NCBI GenBank assembly: GCA_002395225.1
Contig: DGWH01000086.1
Coordinates: 447 to 32,253, forward strand
DNA: 31,807 nucleotides
Source of the DNA: Christensenella sp. UBA4263
Lineage (GTDB): Bacteria > Bacillota > Clostridia > Christensenellales > Aristaeellaceae
Direction of reading: 5' to 3'
Numbering within the stretch: position 1 is the stretch's first letter; each line of letters opens with the position of its first letter. The position numbers were made by a program, and so were the translations under genes. The notes below the pieces were generated by a model. It saw only the letters and a list, made by a program, of their open reading frames with translations. It did not search any database and had not been told where the DNA came from. Below, piece by piece: positions 14,507 through 21,709 of this stretch.

Positions 14507-14736
14507 GGAACAAAAGCTGCTCCGGGAAAAGATCAGCCCTGAGGCCCGGAAAGGAGCAGCCCTGTCGCGAAGCGACAGTTAAGTCAAATCCAGGCCTTAT
14601 GCAATGCTGCTCCGGCAAATGCTCAACAGTGAGGCCTGAAAAGGAGCGGCCCTGTCGCGCAGCGACAGTGAAGTCAAATCCAGGCCTCATGTAATGCCGC
14701 TCCGGCAAATGCTCAACAGTGAGGCCTGAAAAGGAG
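14507..14736 (+). repeat. Tandem 90-bp structured repeat (candidate leader RNA element)
   Basis: Two full 90-base units (14553-14642 and 14643-14732; 6 differences by eye) follow a diverged 3' half-unit (about 14507-14552). Each unit contains: helix A, GGAGCAGC with GCTGCTCC in unit 1 (14553-14560/14606-14613) and GGAGCGGC with GCCGCTCC in unit 2 (14643-14650/14696-14703), a compensatory pair change; helix B, CTGTCGC with GCGACAG and a 3-base loop; and helix C, CAGGCC with GGCCTG, which crosses helix A and is therefore an alternative pairing or pseudoknot. Each unit ends in AAAAGGAG. The last GGAG (14733-14736) lies just upstream of a small ORF. A diverged single copy is at 27164-27256. Confidence 0.8.
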
Positions 14737-14759
14737 GGCGTTCATAAACGCAAAGGAAC

Positions 14760-14861
14760 ATGAAAAAGATTCTGTTTGTGACGGGGATTGTCCTCGCCGT
14801 GCTTGCCATGATTGGAAAGAATGCTGAAAATCGGGAGAAGAAAGAAAAAGAGAATGAGTGA
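14760..14861 (+). CDS. Small single-span membrane peptide (33 residues)
   Basis: ATG at 14760, TGA at 14859-14861. The sequence begins MKKILFVTGIVLAVLAMIGK and then becomes strongly charged (NAENREKKEKENE): a short basic start, about 15 hydrophobic residues and a hydrophilic tail, as in small bacterial membrane proteins. AAAGGA lies 2-3 bases from the ATG, and a stronger GGAGG ends about 22 bases upstream behind a small GCGTT-CATA-AACGC hairpin. It overlaps the start of the NUDIX gene by 8 bases, suggesting coupled translation. No homologue is recognised; a coding function is inferred from composition and context. Confidence 0.5.
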   Translation: MKKILFVTGIVLAVLAMIGKNAENREKKEKENE

Positions 14862-15477
14862 GGAAATGGAGAAACCGGGGGTTTCAGACCGGGAAGATCT
14901 CGCCTGGGAGCTGCTCAGAACCGAGCATGTGGTCAGGGATGAGTGGATCGACTTCAGGCGCTGTACCTACCGGTTCCCGGATGGAAAGGTCTTTGCCCCC
15001 TATTATTCGTACAGCAAAAGGGATTATGTGGTGATTGTGGCCACGGATGAAAACGGAAAGTACATCTGTGTCCGTCAGTTCAGGCAGGGCGTTGGACGGG
15101 TGACCACGGAGTTTCCCGCGGGCGGTCTGGAACGCACAGACCGGACACAGACCGGGCAGGAAGCGCGGGCATTCAGTCTTGAGGAGGCAGCCGCGGCGGC
15201 CAGACGGGAACTGCGGGAGGAGACAGGGTATGAAGCGGATGAACTTGTCCATCTGATCACCCTGCCGGCCAATGCCACGATCTCGGACAATACGGTGTTT
15301 CTGTTTATGGCAGGAAACTGCCGGAAGGTGGCGGCGCAGGAACTGGATGAAACCGAGTTTCTGAATGTGGAACTGCTTTCCCGCGCGGAACTGGAGCGGC
15401 GGATTCACAGCGGACGCTTTGAACAGACCGATCATGTGCTTGCCTGGTATATGGCCAGAGAACGGATAAACGGATAA
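14854..15477 (+). CDS. NUDIX hydrolase, ADP-ribose pyrophosphatase-like
   Basis: 207 residues from the ATG at 14854. The Nudix helix is E110-x7-R118-E-L-x-E122-E123-x-G125-Y, fitting the catalytic metal-binding motif, with the preceding FPAGGLE typical of the ADP-sugar pyrophosphatase branch. A 15-residue insertion separates that glycine loop from the helix, lengthening the canonical box. It probably hydrolyses a nucleoside diphosphate sugar such as ADP-ribose to AMP and a sugar phosphate in the cytoplasm. The start overlaps the 33-residue ORF by 8 bases; its own ribosome site is only a purine stretch (AAAGAAAAAGAGA). The frame is open further upstream to 14812, without family sequence. Confidence 0.88.
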   Translation: MSEEMEKPGVSDREDLAWELLRTEHVVRDEWIDFRRCTYRFPDGKVFAPYYSYSKRDYVVIVATDENGKYICVRQFRQGVGRVTTEFPAGGLERTDRTQTGQEARAFSLEEAAAAARRELREETGYEADELVHLITLPANATISDNTVFLFMAGNCRKVAAQELDETEFLNVELLSRAELERRIHSGRFEQTDHVLAWYMARERING

Positions 15478-15599
15478 AGACCGGTCTGTGCAGAACGAAC
15501 TGACCGCCCGCTCCTGCATGGACCGGCCCGGGCGGATGGTCATTGCCTGGACGGGTGAAACCGGGAAAGTGCCGTGCCTGACGGGCCGGATGGAGGAGA

Positions 15600-16673
15600 A
15601 TGAATCAGATCATTATGGCCTGTATGGCCTTTGGCGTTGTCCTGGGCGGGATTGACCGCATGCTTGACAACCGCTTCGGCCTGGGGGAAAAGTTCGAGGA
15701 AGGGTTTATGCTGCTGGGGCCGCTTGCCCTGTCCATGCCGGGAATCCTGTGCCTTGTACCGGCCCTGTCCGGCCTATTGTCAGCGGTTCTTTCGCCGGTG
15801 TGTGACTTTCTTCATCTGGATCCCGGGACGTTCGGCGGGATTCTGGCGATCGATATGGGCGGGTATCAGCTGGCAGAGAGTCTGGCACGGAATCCGGCCA
15901 TTGGCCGCTTTGCGGGAATCATCTTATCGGCCACCTTTGGCTGCACCATCATCTTTACCATTCCGGTGGGCATTGCCCTGATTCCGGACAGTGCCCGTCA
16001 GGAATTCCTCCGTGGAATCCTCATCGGCCTGATTGTGCTCCCCATTTCCCTCCTTGCGGGCGGAATGGTGCAGGGACTGAGTCCGGCCGAGCTTTTTCAG
16101 GCGTCGCTGCCGGTTCTGGTTCTGGCGGTGCTTCTGTGCCTGGGCATGGTCCGTTTCCCGGAGCGGATGATCCGGGGCTTTGAAAAAGCGGCCGGCGGAA
16201 TCCGGACCATTTCCACGGCCGGACTGGTGCTGGCAGCGGTTCGCTCGCTGACCGGATTCGCGCTGATCCCCGGAATGATTCCGCTGGAGGAGGCGATGAA
16301 GACGGTGTGCTCCATCGCCGTGGTGATGCTGGGCAGTCTGCCGCTGGCAGAGTTTCTGAAGCGGCTTCTGATTCATCCCATTCGGGCGCTGGGCAGGCGG
16401 ACCGGGATGAATGCGGACGGGGCCACGGCGCTGCTGGTGGGTGCGGTCAGCGTGACACCGGCGCTTGGCATGTACCGGAACATGGACAGCCGGAGCCGGG
16501 TCATTAACGGCGCGGCACTGGTATCCGGTGCCTCCGCGTTTGCCGCGCATATCGGGTTTACCCTGGCCGTGGAACCCCAGATGGTGTCGCCTTTGCTGGC
16601 GGCAAAGCTTACGGGAATGGCAGCAGGCATTGCGGCGGCGCTGCTGGTGACCGGACGCGGCGCAGCAAAATGA
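15600..16673 (+). CDS. eutH: EutH-family ethanolamine permease-like membrane protein
   Basis: 357 residues with about ten hydrophobic helices. The sequence fits EutH: an N-terminal MNQIIMACMAFGVVLGGIDR, FEEGFMLLGPLALSMPGI, the conserved DMGGYQLAESLA, GCTIIFTIPVGIALI and a C-terminal half with MNADGATALLVG and AHIGFT. EutH is the proposed ethanolamine entry protein of ethanolamine-using bacteria. GGAGGAG lies directly before the ATG at 15600. No eutBC lyase, shell or regulator genes are in this window, so here it stands outside a eut cluster, 122 bases after the NUDIX gene and possibly co-transcribed. Family call strong, transported substrate inferred. Confidence 0.88.
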   Translation: MNQIIMACMAFGVVLGGIDRMLDNRFGLGEKFEEGFMLLGPLALSMPGILCLVPALSGLLSAVLSPVCDFLHLDPGTFGGILAIDMGGYQLAESLARNPAIGRFAGIILSATFGCTIIFTIPVGIALIPDSARQEFLRGILIGLIVLPISLLAGGMVQGLSPAELFQASLPVLVLAVLLCLGMVRFPERMIRGFEKAAGGIRTISTAGLVLAAVRSLTGFALIPGMIPLEEAMKTVCSIAVVMLGSLPLAEFLKRLLIHPIRALGRRTGMNADGATALLVGAVSVTPALGMYRNMDSRSRVINGAALVSGASAFAAHIGFTLAVEPQMVSPLLAAKLTGMAAGIAAALLVTGRGAAK

Positions 16674-16681
16674 AAGACAGG

Positions 16682-16711
16682 AAAAACAGCCCCGGGGCCG
16701 GGGCTGTTTTT
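16682..16711. terminator. Bidirectional intrinsic terminator
   Basis: Perfect 12-bp stem AAAAACAGCCCC/GGGGCTGTTTTT with loop GGGGCC. It separates the convergent eutH (+) and CoA-transferase (-) genes. Confidence 0.92.
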
Positions 16712-16716
16712 GGCGG

Positions 16717-18228
16717 TTAAATTTCCACGCTGAAGGGGAGGAGATCCAGAATGTCGTGCTGCACATCGACTCCCGGATAGACCTCAAGGAGCTTGAGACC
16801 GCGCGGGGTGAGGATGAATACGCAGCGTTCGGTGATGTAGAGGACCTTCTGGCCCAGTTCCACGGCATTCTTGGCGGAAAAGGAGATGCTGCGGACTTTT
16901 TCCACGAATTTGGGGATGGCGCCGTTTTCACGAATGGAGATCATTCCATCCTGCCGCTCCACATTCAGGCCTTTGGTGTTGAAGGTCATGCAGAACACGA
17001 CGGTGGGGGTGCGGGAGGTGATGTTGGCAAATCCGCCGATGCCGGCATAGGCGCCGGGACCGCGGTGTGCATTCACATTGCCAAAGCGGTCGACCTCAAG
17101 CGCACCCATGAAACAGATGTCAAGACCGCCGTTGTTGTAAAGATCAAACTGGTTGGCCATGTCATAGACGGAGGCGGCGCCGATCATGGCCCCGAAATAC
17201 TTTCCGGAGGCCGGAAAGCCGCCGATGCTGCCGGACTCAACCGTCAGGGTGATATGGTCAAGCATGCCGGTCTTCCTGGCAAACCCGGAAATGGTTTCCG
17301 GAATGCCGATGCCGATATTGACAATGTCTTCCTTGTGAAGCTCCCTTGAGGCCCGCTCACCGATGATCATGGCAGCGAGACTGTCATGCCGGTGGGCCGA
17401 GGTCAGGTTCTCCAGCTTCTCGGTCCAGGTGTCCCAGTCCTCATATGGAATTTCAAAGCTGCCGGTGAGTGCCTGAAGGGCCTCTTCCTTTTCCTCCGGC
17501 TCGGAGACAACAATGGCATCCACCAGACAGCCCGGGATAATGGCGTTTCTCGGGCGGGAGGGCATGTCCACGATGCGGTCGACCTGGACGATGACGATGC
17601 CGTTGTGGCTTTTGGCGGCCTGGGCAATGGACAGGGCGTCGCCGGACATGTACATATCATCAAAGGAAATATTTCCCCGGCGGTCTGCCGCCGTGCCCTT
17701 GATCAGGGCAACGGTAATTTTGGGCAGCTTGTAGTAGAGATATTCGTGCCCGTCCACCTCAACGACCTTGACGAAAGAGGAATCCGTTGAGATCTGGTTG
17801 ATTCCGGGCCCCTCCTGACGGGGATCGACAAACAGATTGAGCCCGATTTTGGAAAGGGCACCGGGAATACCGCCGGCCTGGGCGCGGATCGCGTGTGAAA
17901 TGCAGCCAAGAGGCAGATTATATGCCTCAAACCGGTTTTCAAGGATGATTTTCTTGGTGGACGGCATGGCACCGAAATGACCGCAGATGAGCCGGTCCAC
18001 GGCTCCCTCGCGGATATAGCCCTCCGCATTGCGTTCCTCGTCCCACACGCCGAAACCGGCACTTGAAACCATGGTCAGATGCTTGGGCGAATGGGTTTTC
18101 CGATAGCGTTCATACAGGGCCTCATGCAGAACGACGGGGTTTTCAATTCCGACGAAGGAATTGACGCAGATGCAGTCCCCGTCACGAATGAGTGAGACTG
18201 CTTCATCAGGCGACATGATACGGTACAT
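16717..18228 (-). CDS. Acyl-CoA:acetate/3-ketoacid (propionate-type) CoA-transferase, fused subunits
   Basis: 503 residues: N-terminal alpha-like half (SPDEAVSLIRDGDCICVNSFVG, GHFGAMPSTKKII, PLGCISHAIRAQAGGIPG) and C-terminal beta-like half (VNIGIGIPETIS, then the catalytic Glu331 in LTVESGSIGGFP). This single-chain family I arrangement is that of propionate CoA-transferase and YdiF. The Glu forms a covalent CoA thioester and moves CoA between short-chain carboxylates. The start is the ATG at 18228, with AAAGGAAA about 8 bases upstream; an open upstream extension to 18291 is not part of the family. Substrate range (acetate, propionate, butyrate, lactate) cannot be fixed from sequence. Confidence 0.92.
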   Translation of the reverse strand: MYRIMSPDEAVSLIRDGDCICVNSFVGIENPVVLHEALYERYRKTHSPKHLTMVSSAGFGVWDEERNAEGYIREGAVDRLICGHFGAMPSTKKIILENRFEAYNLPLGCISHAIRAQAGGIPGALSKIGLNLFVDPRQEGPGINQISTDSSFVKVVEVDGHEYLYYKLPKITVALIKGTAADRRGNISFDDMYMSGDALSIAQAAKSHNGIVIVQVDRIVDMPSRPRNAIIPGCLVDAIVVSEPEEKEEALQALTGSFEIPYEDWDTWTEKLENLTSAHRHDSLAAMIIGERASRELHKEDIVNIGIGIPETISGFARKTGMLDHITLTVESGSIGGFPASGKYFGAMIGAASVYDMANQFDLYNNGGLDICFMGALEVDRFGNVNAHRGPGAYAGIGGFANITSRTPTVVFCMTFNTKGLNVERQDGMISIRENGAIPKFVEKVRSISFSAKNAVELGQKVLYITERCVFILTPRGLKLLEVYPGVDVQHDILDLLPFSVEI

Positions 18229-18320
18229 GACTGGATTTCCTTTCCGATGACCGGGCAGTGTCCGGGATAGCGTGCAGTCCTGAACCGTCATTTTGCGGCA
18301 CAGGAGCTGAGATGCGACGC

Positions 18321-18350
18321 ATTATAGCATGTTCCTCCAAATTCCCGCAA
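18321..18350 (-). promoter_or_regulatory. Predicted promoter of the CoA-transferase gene
   Basis: Minus strand: TTGCGG (18350-18345), 18-base spacer, TATAAT (18326-18321) within an extended -10, TGCTATAAT. The leader is about 85 bases. Confidence 0.7.
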
Positions 18351-18471
18351 CCCCCGAACCGGGTTTCCTGCAGGGAACGGACAGTGCCCGGGCATCGCCC
18401 CCGTTTCAGATGGTTACGTGACCGGCTGGTCCGCGGCAGGCCGGTTAGCCTGCATTTCTTTCTTGTGTCAG

Positions 18472-18500
18472 TTGAAAACAAATGATGGTTATGTTACACT
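18472..18500 (+). promoter_or_regulatory. Promoter of the REC-GGDEF-EAL gene
   Basis: TTGAAA (18472-18477), 17-base spacer, TACACT (18495-18500), about 40 bases before the start codon. Confidence 0.65.
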
Positions 18501-18546
18501 GTAGACGTTTTTAAGAGCCGCATTTCCAGATGTAAGGAGTTAAGCG

Positions 18547-20244
18547 ATGAATACAGATGAAATCGTCCGCAGAAGCAAAAGAACCGTCCTGATCGTGGAG
18601 GACGAACTGGTCAACCAGCAGCTGCTGGGCTTTATTCTGAGAGGATCCTATAACGTCATTTTTGCCAAAAACGGTCAGGAAGCCATAGATATTCTGCATT
18701 CGGAGGAGTATCGGGTTTCCATGATCCTGCTGGATATCCTCATGCCGGTCATGGATGGAATTACGTTCCTGCGTCTGGCGGCGGAAGATGAGCGGATCCA
18801 TTCCATTCCCATTATCGTGCTGACCAGTGACAATGAGATGGAACTGGAAGCGTTCCAGCTGGGGGCCATGGATTTCATCAAGAAGCCGTATGACATGCCG
18901 GACATCATCCTGGCCCGGGTGCGCCGGATTATTGAGTTCGTGGAGGATCGTGAGATCATCAAGGATGTGGAACATGATCCCCTCACCCGGCTGTATAACC
19001 GCAGCTTCTTCTTTGAGTACAGCCGGCGCCTGATGGACAGTGAAAAAGAACGGTCCTTTGATATGCTGGCCGTGGATGTGGACCGGTTCCGGATTGCCAA
19101 TGAGGTCTATGGACGGGCCTTCGGCGATCAGGTTCTGTGTACGCTGGCAGACGGCATCCGCCAGATTCTGCAGGAGAATATGGGAATCGGCTGCCGGGCG
19201 GATGCGGATCTTTTCTACATTCTGATTGAACACGGCGCGGACCTGAACGCAATCCTCGAAAGGATTCGCGGCTGCGTGCGGGATGGGGAACACCAGTCCA
19301 TTCTGCGCATCCGGATGGGCGCCTACTGCCAGATTGGCACGGATCATCCGGTCGGCTGGTATGCCGAGGCAGCCGGCTCCGCCTGTGACAGCATCCGCGG
19401 GAATTATCAGACGGATGTCATGGTCTACGATGAGGCCCTGCATCAGCGTGAGCTGATGAATGAGCGCCTGATTGCCGATGTGGATACGGCCATTGAGGAA
19501 CGTCAGTTCATCGTGTATTTCCAGCCCAAGTATGCCGTTCAGGGGGACCGGCCGGTGCTGGTCAGCGCGGAGGCGCTGGTCCGCTGGATTCATCCGGAAC
19601 TGGGATTTGTCAGTCCAGGTGCCTTTATCCCTCTTTTTGAGGAAAACGGCCTCATTTCAAAAGTGGATAATTATGTCTGGAGAGAGGCAGCCCGTCAGCT
19701 GTGTGTCTGGAAGAAACAGTACGGACTGAATCTGCAGGTATCGGTCAACGTGTCACGCAAGGACCTGTTCAACAGCAGCCTGTGTGATCTGCTGCGGGAC
19801 ATTGTCAGCGAGAACTGCCTGACGATGGATGACCTGGTGCTGGAGGTGACGGAGTCGGCCTATTCCCAGGATACCGCCCAGATGCTCCAGGCCGTCAATG
19901 CACTGCGCGATGCCGGATTTAAAATCGAGATGGATGATTTCGGTTCCGGGTATTCCTCGCTGAACATGCTTTGCCTGATGCCGATCGACGCACTGAAAAT
20001 CGACATGAAATTTGTCCGGAACATTGTTACCTCCAAAACGGGCTACCGCATTGTGGAACTGGTGGTTGAAATGGCCCGGGCGCTGAACGTTCCGACCATT
20101 GTTGAGGGAGTCGAGGATCAGGAGCAGTATGAACTGGTCAGGCGGGTCGGCTGCGATGTGGTTCAGGGGTATTATTTCTCAAAGCCGGTGGATGCGGCAG
20201 GCTTTGAAAAGCTGATTGAGAAAGAAATGGAGCAGCGGGGCTGA
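18547..20244 (+). CDS. Response regulator with degenerate GGDEF and intact EAL domain (c-di-GMP phosphodiesterase)
   Basis: 565 residues. REC domain 12-132: acidic pair E18-D19, phospho-acceptor Asp63 in LLDILMP, Thr93 and Lys113 (KKP) all present. GGDEF-like domain about 140-300: DPLTRLYNR and AVDVDRF are kept, but the signature loop reads DADLF instead of GGDEF, so cyclase activity is unlikely. EAL domain about 308-560: E342-A-L-V-R, VNVSR, LEVTES, DDFGSGYSS, LKIDMKF, VEGVE and QGYYFSKP, the complete catalytic and metal set. It should therefore hydrolyse c-di-GMP under phosphorylation control. AAGGAG precedes the ATG. It is followed by an Hpt gene, suggesting a phosphorelay. No histidine kinase is in the window. 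Confidence 0.94.
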   Translation: MNTDEIVRRSKRTVLIVEDELVNQQLLGFILRGSYNVIFAKNGQEAIDILHSEEYRVSMILLDILMPVMDGITFLRLAAEDERIHSIPIIVLTSDNEMELEAFQLGAMDFIKKPYDMPDIILARVRRIIEFVEDREIIKDVEHDPLTRLYNRSFFFEYSRRLMDSEKERSFDMLAVDVDRFRIANEVYGRAFGDQVLCTLADGIRQILQENMGIGCRADADLFYILIEHGADLNAILERIRGCVRDGEHQSILRIRMGAYCQIGTDHPVGWYAEAAGSACDSIRGNYQTDVMVYDEALHQRELMNERLIADVDTAIEERQFIVYFQPKYAVQGDRPVLVSAEALVRWIHPELGFVSPGAFIPLFEENGLISKVDNYVWREAARQLCVWKKQYGLNLQVSVNVSRKDLFNSSLCDLLRDIVSENCLTMDDLVLEVTESAYSQDTAQMLQAVNALRDAGFKIEMDDFGSGYSSLNMLCLMPIDALKIDMKFVRNIVTSKTGYRIVELVVEMARALNVPTIVEGVEDQEQYELVRRVGCDVVQGYYFSKPVDAAGFEKLIEKEMEQRG

Positions 20245-20341
20245 GCGGCCCTGCCGCAGGACGGCGGGCCATTGCCCGGGCGAAAGACCAAAGGAAGATC
20301 CAGAGAGGAGACCCGGCCAGGCCGGAGAGAGGAAAGAAAAA

Positions 20342-20686
20342 ATGCTGACAGTAGAGACACTCAGGGATTACGGCGCGAATGTAAAGGAAGGACTGGGGCG
20401 CTGCCTGAACAGTGAAGCTTTTTATCTGAAAATGGTCCGTCTGGGGCTTTCGGATGAGAATTTTGAAAAGCTCAGGACATCTGTTGAGAAGAAAGACGCT
20501 GTCGCGGCGTTTGAGGCAGCCCATGCGCTGAAGGGCTCGATCGGCAATCTGGCACTGACGCCGATATTTAATCCGGTCTGTGAACTGGTGGAGCTGCTGC
20601 GCGGCAAAAAAGAAATGGTGGATACGGGTACACTGGTGGAGACCATTCTCTCCGAACGCGAGAAGCTGTGCAAGCTGGATGCATAA
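20342..20686 (+). CDS. Hpt (histidine phosphotransfer) domain protein
   Basis: 114 residues, essentially one Hpt domain. The phospho-accepting His61 lies in AAHALKGSIGNLAL, matching the H-x-L-K-G-x-x-x-x-x-G/L signature of the four-helix bundle. Such proteins relay phosphate between a hybrid kinase and a REC domain. The gene begins 97 bases after the REC-GGDEF-EAL gene with GGAAAG before the ATG, and a terminator directly follows, so the two probably form one transcript. The obvious partner is the REC domain of the upstream gene. The 97-base gap holds only short GC hairpins. Confidence 0.9.
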   Translation: MLTVETLRDYGANVKEGLGRCLNSEAFYLKMVRLGLSDENFEKLRTSVEKKDAVAAFEAAHALKGSIGNLALTPIFNPVCELVELLRGKKEMVDTGTLVETILSEREKLCKLDA

Positions 20687-20689
20687 ACA

Positions 20690-20721
20690 GAATGGATACG
20701 GACAGCCGTATCCATTCTTTT
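20690..20721 (+). terminator. Intrinsic terminator after the Hpt gene
   Basis: Perfect 12-bp stem GAATGGATACGG/CCGTATCCATTC, loop ACAG, followed by TTTTATTC, 3 bases after the Hpt stop codon. Confidence 0.9.
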
Positions 20722-20808
20722 ATTCGCCCTCAGGCCGGGAAGGTCCGTGCCGCATGCAGGGACAGCGCCGAGCCGGGGAACCGGACGGCAAAGGAACGAG
20801 GTGATTCA

Positions 20809-21384
20809 ATGTACCGCTCTGACTGGATCTCTCCTCTGGGACGCATTCACCTGACCAGTGACGGGGAGGCCATTACCGGCCTCTGGTTTGAGGAACGGAA
20901 GCAGTGTGGAAAAGGAAATGTTCCCGGAGATGGGACCGTTTCATTCCGTGACCGGGGGCCGGATCCAGATTTCCGCGAAGCGGAATCGGCCGATGAGTCT
21001 TTTGCCCTCCAAAAAAGATGCCCGGTTTTCGTTCAAACAGAACAATGGCTGACGGCGTATTTTTCCGGGCACAGCCCTGATTTTTGTCCGCCCGTCCGGA
21101 CAAGCGGGACGCCCTTTTGTGAGCTGATCTGGCAGTTGCTCCCGGAGATTCCCTGTGGGGAGACGAGGACGTATGGGGAGATTGCCAGAGAGGCCGCAGT
21201 ACGGTCCGGCCGGAACGTGTCCGCACGTGCGGTGGGAAATGCAGTGGGACGAAATCCTGTTTTGCTGCTGATTCCGTGTCATCGGGTGATTGGCGCGGAT
21301 GGACGGCTGACGGGCTATGCGGGAGGACTTGATCGGAAACGGGCACTGCTGCAGCTGGAACAGCGGAACGGCCGCCTGCGATAA
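20809..21384 (+). CDS. ogt: Methylated-DNA--[protein]-cysteine S-methyltransferase
   Basis: 191 residues. The C-terminal DNA-binding and catalytic domain has TYGEIAREA, the R-finger region RAVGNAVGRNPV and the active site I-P-C-H-R-V with Cys157, then LTGYAGGLDRKRALLQLE. It repairs O6-alkylguanine by transferring the alkyl group to Cys157, a single-use reaction. The N-terminal part is longer than in typical 155-175-residue homologues because of a polar insert at about residues 31-72. GAGGTGA lies just before the ATG at 20809. It sits between the two EAL genes and after a terminator, so it likely has separate transcription, though no clear promoter was found. Confidence 0.93.
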   Translation: MYRSDWISPLGRIHLTSDGEAITGLWFEERKQCGKGNVPGDGTVSFRDRGPDPDFREAESADESFALQKRCPVFVQTEQWLTAYFSGHSPDFCPPVRTSGTPFCELIWQLLPEIPCGETRTYGEIAREAAVRSGRNVSARAVGNAVGRNPVLLLIPCHRVIGADGRLTGYAGGLDRKRALLQLEQRNGRLR

Positions 21385-21709
21385 GGCATAAATCGTACTA
21401 TGTTATATAATGAAAATATAATGAAAAACATACAAAAAAGATGAAATGATATTTACAAATGACAGATTGTGGGTAAAATAAATCAGTTAGAATACATCGT
21501 TGGATCACCAGCAGAACTGTCAGAGGTTTTCCAAAACGGAGGATGAAACGGTCAGATGCCCCGGTGACTGAGCGGGGTGTTTCCGCTGAACCGCGCATTT
21601 GTCCGCAGGGGCGCGGTCCGTCCGGGACAGACGCGGACCGGACGTGCCGCCGATCTTGGAACAGGCAGGAAGATGTTGAAATGTATAGATAGAAGGGAGA
21701 CCGGAAAGG
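21385..21709 (+). other. AT-rich promoter region and long GC-rich leader of the second EAL gene
   Basis: The first 110 bases are markedly AT-rich, unlike the surroundings, and hold the predicted promoter. The remaining 210 or so bases are GC-rich with hairpin-forming parts (CCCC...GGGG near 21559-21578; GGTCCG...CGGACC near 21616-21640). I see no match to the c-di-GMP-I or -II riboswitch consensus. A 50-codon frame from 21543 has its GGAGG touching the ATG and no recognisable product. Confidence 0.45.
21452..21479 (+). promoter_or_regulatory. Possible promoter of the second EAL gene
   Basis: TTTACA (21452-21457), 16-base spacer, TAAAAT (21474-21479) in an AT-rich island. Transcription would begin near 21487 and leave a leader of about 220 bases. 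Confidence 0.45.

Larger units (their letters stand above)
18229..18546. other. Divergent intergenic control region
   Basis: About 320 bases between the CoA-transferase (-) and the first EAL gene (+). It contains the two promoters listed separately. Between them lies GC-rich sequence with short inverted repeats (ACCGGC/GCCGGT near 18420-18445) and no credible ORF. No riboswitch consensus was recognised. Confidence 0.5.

Noticed and set aside
14401..14694. 97-residue plus-strand frame across the 90-bp repeats
   Set aside because: The 90-base period keeps the frame open by itself. No ribosome site fits, and the compensatory changes preserve base pairing, not amino acids.
14507..14736. CRISPR array
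   Set aside because: The 90-base units are nearly identical along their whole length with no unique spacers, and no cas gene is present.
18511..19593. 360-residue minus-strand frame opposite the first EAL gene
   Set aside because: Antisense shadow; the plus-strand frame carries REC and EAL catalytic residues, and this one has no family features.
21543..21695. 50-codon frame in the leader of the second EAL gene
   Set aside because: GGAGG abuts the ATG without spacing, composition is that of random GC-rich sequence, and no homologue is recognised.
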